Positions 16,315 through 25,795 of a stretch of DNA of 64,000 bases are shown one piece after another. Made by a program: the position numbers and the translations under genes. Positions within the stretch are counted from its first letter, which is position 1, and each line of letters begins with the position of its first letter. This DNA is from Flavihumibacter fluminis. Lineage in GTDB: Bacteria > Bacteroidota > Bacteroidia > Chitinophagales > Chitinophagaceae. The stretch is from NCBI RefSeq assembly GCF_021491375.1, contig NZ_JAKEVY010000002.1, forward strand, positions 620,001 to 684,000, written 5' to 3'. Under the pieces are notes generated by a model. The model did no database searches. It was not told the DNA's origin and worked only from the letters and a program-made list of their open reading frames with translations.

Positions 16315-17952
16315 TCAACCCCGGCGAAAGGAAAAGCCCACTCCAAGGGTATAATAGATATCCTTGAAATCAATCATTTTCCCGCCGCCGCGTAGCTGGA
16401 AGCCTCCTACATCAATAATAGCGCCTGCTTCTACCACCGGTTTTATGAATTGCTGATCGGTATTTTTAATCCATTCAGATTCTATAAATCGTCCACTGTC
16501 ATTGTATTCATCTACCTGAATGGAGAGTTGGGAATAATTAATTCCCCCTCCGGCATACAACCATAAAGGGAAGGCGATTTTTTTGGTGAGTCCCAGCATG
16601 CCATCAAAATGACTGGTACGCGTTTCTCCGGTTGGGCGAACATCATCAAAAACACTCCCATCATACATACCCTGGTCATTCACTGTATAAAAACTATTTC
16701 CCTGGAAGAGGTTCTCATTGGCGCGAACTGTAATGTACATACCCACTTTACGGTTATTGATAGTACCAAAAGATAAACCGATTGGAGCCAGGCTATCATA
16801 AACATATGCAATGAAGCCACGATTGGGTCTGCCATACCGGATTGCTTTTTTGTTGGCTGTTTTCAGTGCAGTCTCCAGCGCCGGCGTACTACTGCAGATG
16901 GTCTTTACTTTCGTTAAATACGCGATGGATTGCTTTTGCGCAAATGCTGTTTTTTTATCTTTTTCTTTATCAGCTGCAGCCTGGTAGGTATCGCACATGG
17001 TTTGACGGGCGGCTGTGTTTTCTGAACCATTTGGATATTGTTTCATGTATTTACCGAAGTAATACTCCATGTCTTTGAAATTGTTTTCTGACGCAGCTTT
17101 ATTTCCAAAACGGATTAGCGCGCGCATCACAATATCATCTGCTTCTGCTTTATGATTACGTAAAGTAGTGCCTTTCAAATAGTTCTCGAATGCTTCAAGT
17201 GTATTGGTCTTGCGGGTAGTTTGCCAGGCCAGTTCATCCTCTGCCAGTTTTTTCTGCGAACCAGCTTCTACATCATTCGGCTGGAAACGAAGTGCAGTTG
17301 AGAAGTTGCTAATGGCTGTACTGTAATTTCCGTTTTTCATATTTTGTTTGCCTAATAACAGGGCCTCATTATAACCATTGATTTTGGTCATCTCCGGGGT
17401 ACTGTTAATTCGCTTATATAAGGCCTGGGCACCAGGATCATTTGCCATGGCTGGATCTTTTAAAATTTCCAGCGCCTGCGGATAATTTTTTTGCTCAACA
17501 TATAACTCAACTGCATTTAGTGCATACTCGGTTTTCAGTTTATCGAGTTCCCAAAGCTTTTTCCACTCATCAGCAGCTCGTTTGCTGCCCTGTTTTTCCT
17601 GTTTTTCGGCAAGTTCTAATACCTGGTTTGCTTCCCGGTACTGGTTAATCTCATTTTTTAATGTTGATAACAAGGGCTTTAGCTCTGCATCTGCCAATGG
17701 TTCTGCCTGTGCAAGGTATTCACTGGCCTTATCTGGCTGGTTTAATTTCAGGAATGCCATTGCCGTATAATAGTATCCATTCCCATTGGTAGGATCTGCA
17801 ATTACAAGATCAGGTGCAGTTACCACCACTTCATCCCAACGACCATTTTTGATATGATCTTTGATCCTTCTTTCAATGGTGAAAAAATCATCGGTTTGTG
17901 CTATTGCTAGTATGCTGCATACCAGTAGAAGTCCGGTTAGAATTGCCTTCAT
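16315..17952 (-). CDS. secreted TPR protein with C-terminal beta-rich region
   Basis: This 545-residue protein has a signal peptide (MKAILTGLLLVCSILAIAQ), several tetratricopeptide-like helical repeats at about residues 35-300 (for example NGYYYTAMAFLKLNQPDKA and GNYSTAISNFSTALRFQPND), and a C-terminal 150 residues of alternating hydrophobic strands (SFGTINNRKVGMYITV to YYTLGVGFSFRRG). The final aromatic/positive end (GFSFRRG) is compatible with an outer-membrane beta-structure. No enzymatic motif is seen. It follows the coiled-coil gene by 18 nt on the same strand, so the two are probably co-transcribed and may act together in the envelope. This pairing is inferred from position. Confidence 0.78.
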   Translation of the reverse strand: MKAILTGLLLVCSILAIAQTDDFFTIERRIKDHIKNGRWDEVVVTAPDLVIADPTNGNGYYYTAMAFLKLNQPDKASEYLAQAEPLADAELKPLLSTLKNEINQYREANQVLELAEKQEKQGSKRAADEWKKLWELDKLKTEYALNAVELYVEQKNYPQALEILKDPAMANDPGAQALYKRINSTPEMTKINGYNEALLLGKQNMKNGNYSTAISNFSTALRFQPNDVEAGSQKKLAEDELAWQTTRKTNTLEAFENYLKGTTLRNHKAEADDIVMRALIRFGNKAASENNFKDMEYYFGKYMKQYPNGSENTAARQTMCDTYQAAADKEKDKKTAFAQKQSIAYLTKVKTICSSTPALETALKTANKKAIRYGRPNRGFIAYVYDSLAPIGLSFGTINNRKVGMYITVRANENLFQGNSFYTVNDQGMYDGSVFDDVRPTGETRTSHFDGMLGLTKKIAFPLWLYAGGGINYSQLSIQVDEYNDSGRFIESEWIKNTDQQFIKPVVEAGAIIDVGGFQLRGGGKMIDFKDIYYTLGVGFSFRRG

Positions 17953-17970
17953 ATTTTGATAATAATTGAA

Positions 17971-19539
17971 TTAATTGGTGATTTTATTCAGGATCATGTC
18001 GTACCTGGTTTTGGATGAGCTTTTGCGAAGCGCATCCATATCGGAATCTGATAAACCATTTACCCAGGAATGGTAATGGCTTTTATATCGTACGGATTCT
18101 TCTTCACAGCCATAATAAACACTATTATTGGCATGCAGGTTATCCATTGAGCCTACGCAAGTAAGACGATTGTTGGCGATCAGGTTAAATTCTCCCTGGG
18201 CATCCCTGCCATAACAGGAACAACCTGCCTTTTCACATGCTCTTAATAATCGGATTCGTTCATTATTTGCTTTGGCATCATATTCGGATTGTTTTTTCCT
18301 GTACACATCTGTTTTATTGTTTACCAGGCTGCCAAGCCGCTCCAGTGATGCAATGCGTGCTGTATGTGCATCCTGCAGAATTTTTCGTTTCGTTGTAAAT
18401 GCATTCCGTAATCCTTTCAATGCCTCTTCCTGTATGGATGACAGGTTTACTGTCAACTCCCAGATTTTATCTTCAGCTTGCTTTATTTCTGCCAGCAGTT
18501 GCCGGCGATCTGTTGAATATTTTTCTTCATGTGCCTGTATTTCACTCACCTGCTGACTGATCCGGTTCTCAAGCTCCTTGCTGTTGGCATCCATTGCCGT
18601 TTTTTCCTCTGCTGTTAGTTTCGTGTTTAGTTGGAGCTCAGATTTGATCGAGGATAATTTTGTTCTGAGTGCGTTTAATTCGGAACGTAATCTGCTGATC
18701 CGGTCCTTGTGTAATTGATCCAGTTCATTGATGCGACTCCGGTTCGTGGTTATTTTCTCATTGAGTTGTTTCTTATCCTGCTCCACTTTTTTGGCTACTT
18801 TTTCTTTCAGTTCACTCACAGCTTTTGCCTCTTCCTGTTGCAACTCACTTAGTTTAACATTGATGATATTAATACGGTCTTCCGCATAATGTTTCTCAGC
18901 CAGCGTTCGTAATATTTCATCCACCCAGGTCAGGGTAATTGATTTTGCTTCCTGAACAACTTTATCCTTGTAGTCTTTACTTAGGGCTACAATTTTTGCC
19001 CGCATGTCATCTGTTTTACCTCGCAGTTCATTCATTTGTTTATCAATGTCTGCCCGCTTTCTGGTAAACTCATTTTCCTCTGTCTGGAATTTTTTGATCA
19101 ATTCCTCCTGGGCTGCGATCAGTCGATCGTATTCGGCCATCTTACTATCAATATGTTCTTTGGTTGCCGGAACAGATACACCATTTACCCTGCGTAAATG
19201 CCCCTGGTAGGTCTCAGAACCTCCTCTTTCAATTTCGGATTTTGGTCTTTTACACTGACTGCAATAGAGTCCGCTGCGAAGTTCTTTGAGTGCATTTGCT
19301 TTCTCCGCAATCAGGTCATTCAGTTTCTTTTTTAGCGCCAGGAGTTTCTGATTTTCAGCATCATAAGATTCAAGATGCTGTCGGTTGAGCGCTCCAATTT
19401 TTTCATCGTTAGCCTGGATGGTATTAGCCAGGCTTTCAATGGTAGACAATGTACCTGCACCAGCCGTTTGGGCAAGCAGTTGCAAAGGGGTGCCCACCAG
19501 TATGGCAGCCACCAGCATACTAATCAGTTTCATCGGCAA
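17971..19539 (-). CDS. secreted long coiled-coil protein with cysteine motifs, function unknown
   Basis: This 522-residue protein starts with a signal peptide (MPMKLISMLVAAILVGTPLQ, cleavage near LLAQ). Residues of about 30-430 are a nearly continuous charged coiled coil rich in Lys, Glu, Gln and Leu heptads. It is interrupted at 93-96 by a CSQC pair. A compact C-terminal domain (about 432-522) has Cys at 435, 440, 442, 461 and 478 and a YYGCEEESVRY stretch, suggesting disulfides or metal binding. No known family was recognised. It lies upstream of and close to the TPR/beta protein gene. An envelope-spanning or scaffold role is a guess. Confidence 0.75.
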   Translation of the reverse strand: MPMKLISMLVAAILVGTPLQLLAQTAGAGTLSTIESLANTIQANDEKIGALNRQHLESYDAENQKLLALKKKLNDLIAEKANALKELRSGLYCSQCKRPKSEIERGGSETYQGHLRRVNGVSVPATKEHIDSKMAEYDRLIAAQEELIKKFQTEENEFTRKRADIDKQMNELRGKTDDMRAKIVALSKDYKDKVVQEAKSITLTWVDEILRTLAEKHYAEDRINIINVKLSELQQEEAKAVSELKEKVAKKVEQDKKQLNEKITTNRSRINELDQLHKDRISRLRSELNALRTKLSSIKSELQLNTKLTAEEKTAMDANSKELENRISQQVSEIQAHEEKYSTDRRQLLAEIKQAEDKIWELTVNLSSIQEEALKGLRNAFTTKRKILQDAHTARIASLERLGSLVNNKTDVYRKKQSEYDAKANNERIRLLRACEKAGCSCYGRDAQGEFNLIANNRLTCVGSMDNLHANNSVYYGCEEESVRYKSHYHSWVNGLSDSDMDALRKSSSKTRYDMILNKITN

Positions 19540-19620
19540 AGGGTTGAACTAACTTCAACGGCTAAACGCAGAATTTATTTTAACTTATCATGATCAGGCG
19601 GATTAAAATTGTATAAATAT

Positions 19621-19650
19621 AAAAGGCTGCCTCCATTGAGGCAGCCTTTT
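19621..19650. terminator. strong hairpin terminator after secDF
   Basis: AAAAGGCTGCCTC at 19621-19633 pairs perfectly with 19638-19650 around a 4-nt loop. It has T-rich tails on both strands and ends 19 nt from the secDF stop, separating secDF from the downstream coiled-coil gene. Confidence 0.85.
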
Positions 19651-19668
19651 TTATATTAAAATATTCTA

Positions 19669-22600
19669 TTACGCTTTCGCTGCAGCTGCAGGTGCAGACT
19701 CCATTACCTCGTTAGAATCACCTCCCAGCGGTTTGCTTTTACCGAAATCCACCAGGATCGGAGCAGCCACAAAGATGGATGAATACACACCGGTGATCAC
19801 ACCAATCAACATCGCAAAGGCGAATCCTTTGGTTACCTCACCACCTACCAGGAAGAGGATCAGGATGGTTAGGAATACCGTTACAGAAGTCATAATGGTT
19901 CTGCTTAAGGTATCGTTGATGGATTTATTGATGATTTGTGCACGGGTAGCATTCCTCATAAGGTGACTGTTTTCACGGATCCGGTCAAACACGATCACCG
20001 TATCATTGGTAGAGAAACCAATCACTGTCAGGATCGCAGCAATAAAGTGCTGATCAATTTCCAGTGAGAAGGGTACGATGTCCTTAAAGAAGGAGAATAC
20101 AATCAGTGTTACCAACGCATCGTGAATCAACGCCACAATCGTACCGAAAGAATAACGCCAGTCGCGGAAACGAATCAGGATATACAGGAAGATACCCAGC
20201 AATGACCAGAAAGTGGCCCATTTAGCACCTTGCTTCAAGTCATCCGAAATGGTGGGTACTACTTTCTTGGAACCCTGCTTGTATTTGGTATCAAATTCCT
20301 CTGCTGTAGCATTTGCTGGCAGGAAGTTTTTCAATCCTTCAAACAGTTTCGCCTGCACCTGGTCATCCACTTCCGGACCGGATTGTTCAATCAGGTAATC
20401 AGTAGTGATATCCAGTTGGTTGGCACCGCCATAAGTTTTGATGATTGGCGTGCTTCCCAGTACTTTCTCCAGGTCATTCGCAACTGCTGTAGTAGAAACC
20501 GGCTTGTCAAACTTCACGATGAAACTGCGTCCGCCACTGAATTCAACACCCTGGTTAAAACCGTTGATCAAAGCTCCAATACCAAGTGCCAGGATGATGG
20601 CAGAAATAACATAGGTTACTTTCCGCACTTTCACGAAATCAAAATTCGCATTCTTAAAGATGCTACGACTGATGCCTGTGAAGTATTTGAAGTGACGATT
20701 TTTATTGGTCCAGAAATCAGTTACCAGGCGGGAAACCAGGATACCGCAGAACAGGCTCAGCAACAAACCGAGGATCTGTGTGGTTGCGAATCCAAGCACC
20801 GGACCAAGACCGAAATAGAACAGAATAAAGGCAGTTATCAAAGAAGTAAGGTGACCATCCAATACAGGTGAAAGTGATCGGCTGTAACCATCATTTACGG
20901 CCTGCTGGTAAGATTTACCTCTGGTCAGTTCATCCTTGATACGTTCAAAGATTACCACATTGGTATCCACCGCCATACCGATGGTCAATACCAGACCCGC
21001 AATACCAGGAGCTGTCAGCGTTGCATTCAGCGAACTCAGTACACCCACGGTAAAGAGCAGGTTCAACATAAGTGAAATATTGGCAACCCATCCGGCAGTG
21101 TTGTAATACACCAGCATCAGGATGAAGATCACAGCAAAGGAAATAAGGAAAGAAAGAGAACCACCGGAGATGGCTTCCTGTCCGAGTGTAGGTCCAACTA
21201 CCTGCTCCTGAACGATTTTCGCAGGGGCATCCAGTTTACCGCTTTTCAGGATATTGGAAAGATCCTGACCTTCCTGAACAGAGAACGAACCGGAGATCTG
21301 TGAGTTACCACCAGTGATGGGTTCATTTACATTGGGAGCTGAGTAAACGATATCATCCAGGACAATCGCAATAGCGCGTCCAACATTATCGCCGGTCATC
21401 TTAGCCCAGATTTTTTCACCCTGCTTGCTCATGGTCATGTTTACGGTAACCTGGTTGGTAACAGGGTTGAAATCCTGGAAGGCATCCGTAATATTCTCTC
21501 CTTCGAGTTTGGCTTTTTCAGAACCCGGAATCGTTTTGATCGCATAGAGTGCAACAAAATCCTGCACTTTGCCATCTTCGTTTTTCTCCGGCATGCCAAA
21601 GAGGAACTTCACATCACCAGGCATATTATTCTGAACCACGGGGTTCTTTAAATAAGACATTGCCAGGGCTGTATCTTTCGTTGCTACATAACCGAGGTTA
21701 GGTGCATAGGCAACGCGGCCATCCTGACCCTGCTGAGGTGGTATAAACTGGATAGTTGCCAGCAGCGGGTTAGCTGCACGGGCTGCTTCCGGAGTCTGAG
21801 CTGCTGCAGTCTTGGAAGTATCACCACTCTTCAACACATTGGCAAGAGAAGTCGTATCAGACGTTTTGGCGCTTGTATCAACTGCTGCAGGTTTTGCAAC
21901 CGTGTCGGTTGTAGAAGTTCCTTTCAGGTAAGCAGCCAGGGCTTTGTCTGAAGCTTCCAGGCTACGATCCAGTTCACCAATATTATATACTTCAAAGAAC
22001 TGCAGGTTGGCAGTAGACTGAAGATATTTACGAACCCGCTCAGGATCACTTGCACCAGCCAGTTCTACTGTAATAATACCCTTGGTTTCATCCAGTGAAA
22101 TATTCGGCTGTGCCACCCCGAACTTGTCGATACGTTTGGTCAACACATCATAGGTCTGCTTCATGGCAGCGGTAGCCTGTTCGCGGATATAACTTACAAC
22201 AGCTTCATCCGAAGCATCCACTTTCAGGCGGTTACGGGTGCTGTTAGCAAACAGGGGCGCCATTCGGATACCCGGATTCACTTCCTTAAAGGATTGTGCA
22301 AACAGGGAAATGAAATCCGCATCAGAATTTGCCTTTCTGCGGGTTGCTTCATCAATCGCTTTTTTCAGATTCGCATCAGCAGGATTATTGCTCAATCCTT
22401 TGATTAGTCCGTCCAGCGCAACATCCATCGTTACGTTGATACCGCCCTGCAAATCCAGTCCCAGCAGCAATTCGTTCTCTTTTGCTTTCTGGTAAGTGTG
22501 CCCCCACCAGGTAATTTTTTCATTGCGGGTGCTGTCCTGCAGACGACGAACCGTTGACTTCTTGATCTCATTCAGCGTATCCTGGTACTGGAGTTGAAGT

Positions 22601-22767
22601 TCCTGGTTACCGGGGTACTTTTGTTCTGGTTTAGGGTAGGTGTTTACGTACCGCAGTGCCTTTTCTTCGATGCCTTTTTCATGCTGATTTACGAACCAGG
22701 TAAAAGACAACTGGTACAAAGAAATCAGAATTAAGAAAGCAGTAAAGATGCTCACGAGTATTCTCAT
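19669..22767 (-). CDS. secDF: protein translocase subunit SecDF (fused SecD-SecF)
   Basis: This 1032-residue inner-membrane protein uses the proton gradient to help pull secreted proteins through SecYEG. An N-terminal TM helix (about 4-25) precedes the SecD signature LGLDLQGGINVTMDV (D105 onward) and a periplasmic domain. A Thr/Ala/Lys-rich linker of roughly 60 residues (about 280-340) is inserted in that domain. The SecD TM bundle follows with TIGMAVDTNVVIFERIK, then the SecF half starting with GGRSFIVKFD and ending in the TM block with STNDTVIVFDRIREN. Fusion into one chain is usual in Bacteroidota. A TATATTTG -7 box is at 22816-22809. Confidence 0.95.
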   Translation of the reverse strand: MRILVSIFTAFLILISLYQLSFTWFVNQHEKGIEEKALRYVNTYPKPEQKYPGNQELQLQYQDTLNEIKKSTVRRLQDSTRNEKITWWGHTYQKAKENELLLGLDLQGGINVTMDVALDGLIKGLSNNPADANLKKAIDEATRRKANSDADFISLFAQSFKEVNPGIRMAPLFANSTRNRLKVDASDEAVVSYIREQATAAMKQTYDVLTKRIDKFGVAQPNISLDETKGIITVELAGASDPERVRKYLQSTANLQFFEVYNIGELDRSLEASDKALAAYLKGTSTTDTVAKPAAVDTSAKTSDTTSLANVLKSGDTSKTAAAQTPEAARAANPLLATIQFIPPQQGQDGRVAYAPNLGYVATKDTALAMSYLKNPVVQNNMPGDVKFLFGMPEKNEDGKVQDFVALYAIKTIPGSEKAKLEGENITDAFQDFNPVTNQVTVNMTMSKQGEKIWAKMTGDNVGRAIAIVLDDIVYSAPNVNEPITGGNSQISGSFSVQEGQDLSNILKSGKLDAPAKIVQEQVVGPTLGQEAISGGSLSFLISFAVIFILMLVYYNTAGWVANISLMLNLLFTVGVLSSLNATLTAPGIAGLVLTIGMAVDTNVVIFERIKDELTRGKSYQQAVNDGYSRSLSPVLDGHLTSLITAFILFYFGLGPVLGFATTQILGLLLSLFCGILVSRLVTDFWTNKNRHFKYFTGISRSIFKNANFDFVKVRKVTYVISAIILALGIGALINGFNQGVEFSGGRSFIVKFDKPVSTTAVANDLEKVLGSTPIIKTYGGANQLDITTDYLIEQSGPEVDDQVQAKLFEGLKNFLPANATAEEFDTKYKQGSKKVVPTISDDLKQGAKWATFWSLLGIFLYILIRFRDWRYSFGTIVALIHDALVTLIVFSFFKDIVPFSLEIDQHFIAAILTVIGFSTNDTVIVFDRIRENSHLMRNATRAQIINKSINDTLSRTIMTSVTVFLTILILFLVGGEVTKGFAFAMLIGVITGVYSSIFVAAPILVDFGKSKPLGGDSNEVMESAPAAAAKA

Positions 22768-22808
22768 CGCAATACTTGTTTCGTTTTTTGTAGTTTTTTA
22801 AAGAGTGG

Positions 22809-22816
22809 CAAATATA
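22809..22816 (-). promoter_or_regulatory. -7 promoter box of secDF
   Basis: TATATTTG on the minus strand is an exact TAnnTTTG match and lies 41 nt before the secDF start. Confidence 0.45.
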
Positions 22817-22910
22817 GGATTTCGGATGAAATATTGACAGGGTGGGAGTTTATTGCTGCCGGAACCGGAAAAATTCCGGAATTTGTGCCTCCTGGAACTA
22901 AAAAGAAACT

Positions 22911-23630
22911 ATGAGTTGGAGGAATACGATCCTGGCGGGATGGATTAGCTGCCTGACACTTTCAGGCTGCCTGAAGCATGAGGACAAAACCGATGAGGGA
23001 CCGAAAACCAATATCCTGCTGGTAAATGCTGCCCTGGATGCTGCGGAGGTGAACCTGCTACTGGATGGAGAACCACTGGCACCGGCTGATCTTGCTTTTG
23101 GAGAAGCCGGACAGGTAAATGAAAATGGCTATATAAAAGCCCGGCCCGGAGTTCAAACTATTGGCTGGAAGATTGGCGGAGAGACTCTTACAGATGATAA
23201 GTTTTTGATCTGGGACCCGAACAGCTATTATACCGTACTACATTTTGACACAGCGGTAAATGGTTTTGGGCGATGGACCATCATTGAAGATGAGCCAGAA
23301 TTTTCAGACACCCTGGCAAAAGTGCGTTTTATCAATTGTATCGCCGGAACCGATTACCTGAATTTGATACTCATCAATAATGAAGATACTCTTCAGGTGG
23401 CCAATCGCCGTGCCTTCCTGGAAGCCACCGGAATTACCGGAACCGCCTTTTCTGTAAATGTGTTCCCGGGAACCTGGCGGTATGAACTGACAGACAAGAA
23501 CAACGTATTATTGGAAACTGCTGATCTTTTATTGACCAGGGGAGAAGTGTATAGCTTTATCGGAATCGGTGAAACTGGTTCAACAGGAGAGAAGCAGCCC
23601 CGGATACTGGCCGTTCGGCAAAAGAAATGA
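22911..23630 (+). CDS. DUF4397-type lipoprotein
   Basis: This 239-residue protein has a signal peptide ending in a lipobox (LSGC, Cys20), so it is probably a lipid-anchored envelope protein. The mature part looks like the DUF4397 beta-sandwich: NILLVNAALDAAEVNLLLDG, then a second copy beginning KVRFINCIAGTDYLNLIL and ending with GEVYSFIGIG. Proteins of this type are common in Bacteroidota and have no known biochemical function. It is divergent from secDF and precedes the aminotransferase gene by 78 nt. Confidence 0.78.
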   Translation: MSWRNTILAGWISCLTLSGCLKHEDKTDEGPKTNILLVNAALDAAEVNLLLDGEPLAPADLAFGEAGQVNENGYIKARPGVQTIGWKIGGETLTDDKFLIWDPNSYYTVLHFDTAVNGFGRWTIIEDEPEFSDTLAKVRFINCIAGTDYLNLILINNEDTLQVANRRAFLEATGITGTAFSVNVFPGTWRYELTDKNNVLLETADLLLTRGEVYSFIGIGETGSTGEKQPRILAVRQKK

Positions 23631-23708
23631 CTGGAATAAACCGGCCAATTCGTATTTTTACCAATTGTCAAGCAATCATTCTTAATCAAACCAATTTAGC
23701 AACACAAA

Positions 23709-24899
23709 ATGTCTTTATCATCCCGGTTGCAGCGCTTTAGCGAACCCGAAACGCTGCGAATGGCCAAAATGGGCCGTGAACTTCGTGCCAAAGGATTTGA
23801 CGTAATCGATCTGAGTTTGGGTGAACCTGATTTTGATACCCCAGAACACATCAAGGAAGCAGCGAAAAAAGCAGTAGATGAAAACTGGAGCCACTATCCT
23901 CCGGTTGCAGGTTATCCGGATCTGCGAGAAGCTGTGTGCACCAAACTGAAACGTGATAACAACCTCGATTATAAACCGGAGAATATCCTGGTATCTACAG
24001 GTGCTAAGCAAAGTATCGCGAACCTGATCATGGCATTGGTGGATACGGGTGATGAAGTGATCATACCAACACCATATTGGGTATCCTATTCTGAAATTGT
24101 GAAGATGTCGGAAGGGGTACCTGTGATGATCCGCACTTCTGCAGCATCCGGATACAAAGTAACGGCGGCAGAAGTAGAAGCGGCCATTACGCCGAAGACC
24201 AAACTCTTCATGTTTTCTTCTCCCTGCAACCCTACCGGTGCTGTATATACGAAGGAAGAGTTGTCGGCATTAGCTGACGTATTCCGCAAGCATCCGCAGG
24301 TATATATCATGAGTGATGAGATCTATGAATACATCAATTACGTGGGTAAACATGAGAGCATCGCGCAGTTTGATGATATCAAGGATCGTGTGATTATCAT
24401 CAATGGATTGAGCAAGGGCTTTGCGATGACCGGTTATCGTTTGGGCTTTATTGCCGGCGCTCCGGAGATTGTGAAAGCCTGTGAAAAAATACAAGGACAA
24501 ATCACCAGTGGTGCCAATGCAGTAACACAGCGTGCGGCGATTGTAGCACTCACCACTGACCTGGCTCCCAGCAAGGCAATGGTGAAAGAATTTGCAGAGC
24601 GTAAGAAGGTAATCATGGCGCGACTAGCAGAGATTCCAGGAATCACCTGTAATGAGCCGGATGGAGCATTTTATGTGTTCCCGGATATCAGCTCCTATTT
24701 TGGAAAATCCGATGGCACTACTACAGTAAATAATTCGGATGAACTTTGTTTTTACATACTTGAGAATGCGCATGTAACAACTGTTACCGGTAAAGCATTC
24801 GGAGAAGATAAATGCATACGCATCGCGTACACGAACAGTCTGTCTAAGATTGAGGAAGGGATGGCAAGGATTAAGGCAGTGCTGGCGAAGTTGAAGTGA
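23709..24899 (+). CDS. pyridoxal-phosphate aminotransferase, aspartate aminotransferase type
   Basis: This 396-residue class I/II aminotransferase matches the prokaryotic aspartate aminotransferase subgroup. Landmarks are SLGEPDFDTPEH, the GYPDLREAV segment, STGAKQSIANL for the phosphate site, SPCNPTGAVY with the conserved Asn, MSDEIYEY with the Asp that contacts the PLP nitrogen, and the Schiff-base lysine K236 in NGLSKGFAMTGYRLG. It should exchange amino groups between aspartate (or similar) and 2-oxoglutarate. Its TGA stop lies within a GTGAGATG repeat, and a strong terminator follows at 24957-24986. Confidence 0.92.
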   Translation: MSLSSRLQRFSEPETLRMAKMGRELRAKGFDVIDLSLGEPDFDTPEHIKEAAKKAVDENWSHYPPVAGYPDLREAVCTKLKRDNNLDYKPENILVSTGAKQSIANLIMALVDTGDEVIIPTPYWVSYSEIVKMSEGVPVMIRTSAASGYKVTAAEVEAAITPKTKLFMFSSPCNPTGAVYTKEELSALADVFRKHPQVYIMSDEIYEYINYVGKHESIAQFDDIKDRVIIINGLSKGFAMTGYRLGFIAGAPEIVKACEKIQGQITSGANAVTQRAAIVALTTDLAPSKAMVKEFAERKKVIMARLAEIPGITCNEPDGAFYVFPDISSYFGKSDGTTTVNNSDELCFYILENAHVTTVTGKAFGEDKCIRIAYTNSLSKIEEGMARIKAVLAKLK

Positions 24900-24950
24900 G
24901 ATGTGAGACGTGAGATGTGAGACGTCAGACGTTAGACGTTAGATGTGAGA
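24896..24950. repeat. GTGAGACGTGAGA-family repeat, single arm
   Basis: Six or so imperfect copies of a 9-10 bp unit (GTGAGATGT, GAGACGT, CAGACGTTAGACGTTAG) start inside the stop codon of the aminotransferase gene and end just before its terminator. It is the same family as 9858-9949 and 63761-63878 but lacks an opposing arm. Confidence 0.75.
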
Positions 24951-24956
24951 AGAGAA

Positions 24957-24986
24957 ACACCCGACGGTTGACCGTCGGGTGTTTTT
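24957..24986 (+). terminator. rho-independent terminator after the aminotransferase gene
   Basis: An 11-bp perfect GC-rich stem (ACACCCGACGG at 24957-24967 with 24972-24982), a TTGA tetraloop and a T-run follow the gene. Confidence 0.9.
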
Positions 24987-25040
24987 ATTGAAACTTTCAT
25001 ACCATTCGGGGGCTGCCAGCTAACCATCCGGCTTATTTTG

Positions 25041-25135
25041 ACCACTCACTGACCTGTCTGTACCATTGATTGACCACTCTACCACCACTCTGTAACCAGT
25101 AGTGAACCGTCAGTGAACCACTCTGCAACCACTCA
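25041..25135. repeat. degenerate ACCACTCTG repeat cluster
   Basis: Between the aminotransferase terminator and coaE, the word ACCACTC recurs at least five times in about 95 nt, in contexts such as TGACCACTCT, ACCACCACTCTG, TGAACCACTCTG and GCAACCACTC, at irregular intervals. No gene was seen in 24987-25219. The function is unknown; it could be a decayed repeat or a protein-binding array. Confidence 0.5.
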
Positions 25136-25219
25136 GGACTGTTCAGGAAGGAATGTATAATTACAAGGGGGTGAAATAACTTGAATAATATTACGAAAAT
25201 TCAATCTCAGCTCAAAAAA

Positions 25220-25795
25220 TTATTTCAGGCGTTCATGCAGTTTCAACACCTGAGGCAGCACTAATTGCTGCTCGTCATTCACTACTACAAAATCACAGAG
25301 TTTCATTTTGACCGACTCTTCAATCTGGTTAGCCATGCGCTGCAATACCTGCTCGCGGGTTAGGTTATCGCGTTGCATAACACGATGGATGCGCAGGGCC
25401 TGTGGTGCATATACTCCAATGACAAAGTCCAGTTCATCCTGAGTGCCGGATTCAAAGATCAGGGCTGCTTCTTTAATAGCGTAAGGCGTAGTTTGCCTGC
25501 TCATCCATTCTTTTCCAAAGCGGATGGTTGCAGGATGTACCAGGGCATTGAGTGCCTCCAGTTTGCTTCTGTCTTTAAATACGAGGGAGGAAATATAGGA
25601 ACGGTTGAGGGTACCGTTGAGGTAGGCATCGGGACCGAATAAAGCGGTTATGGATGCCCGTAAGGCAGAATCATTTTCCATCAGGCTTTTGGCGGCGGTA
25701 TCTGCATTGTAAACCGGAATGCCCAGGTGTTCAAACACCTTTGCTACCATCGATTTACCACTGCCGATACCGCCGGTTATGCCTATTTTTAACAT
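25220..25795 (-). CDS. coaE: dephospho-CoA kinase
   Basis: This 191-residue P-loop kinase catalyses the last step of coenzyme A synthesis, phosphorylating the 3'-OH of dephospho-CoA. Walker A is GGIGSGKS at residues 8-15. The downstream VYNADTAAKSLM segment, the LVHPATI loop and the RMANQIEE lid region are family signatures. It overlaps yajC by a single base (TAATG), so the two are translationally coupled. It is the last gene of the nusB-DUF1573-yajC-coaE cluster. Confidence 0.94.
   Translation of the reverse strand: MLKIGITGGIGSGKSMVAKVFEHLGIPVYNADTAAKSLMENDSALRASITALFGPDAYLNGTLNRSYISSLVFKDRSKLEALNALVHPATIRFGKEWMSRQTTPYAIKEAALIFESGTQDELDFVIGVYAPQALRIHRVMQRDNLTREQVLQRMANQIEESVKMKLCDFVVVNDEQQLVLPQVLKLHERLK

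Noticed and set aside
20230-20871. A 213-residue plus-strand frame inside secDF
   Set aside because: It is a shadow frame opposite the conserved SecF half, with no family features.
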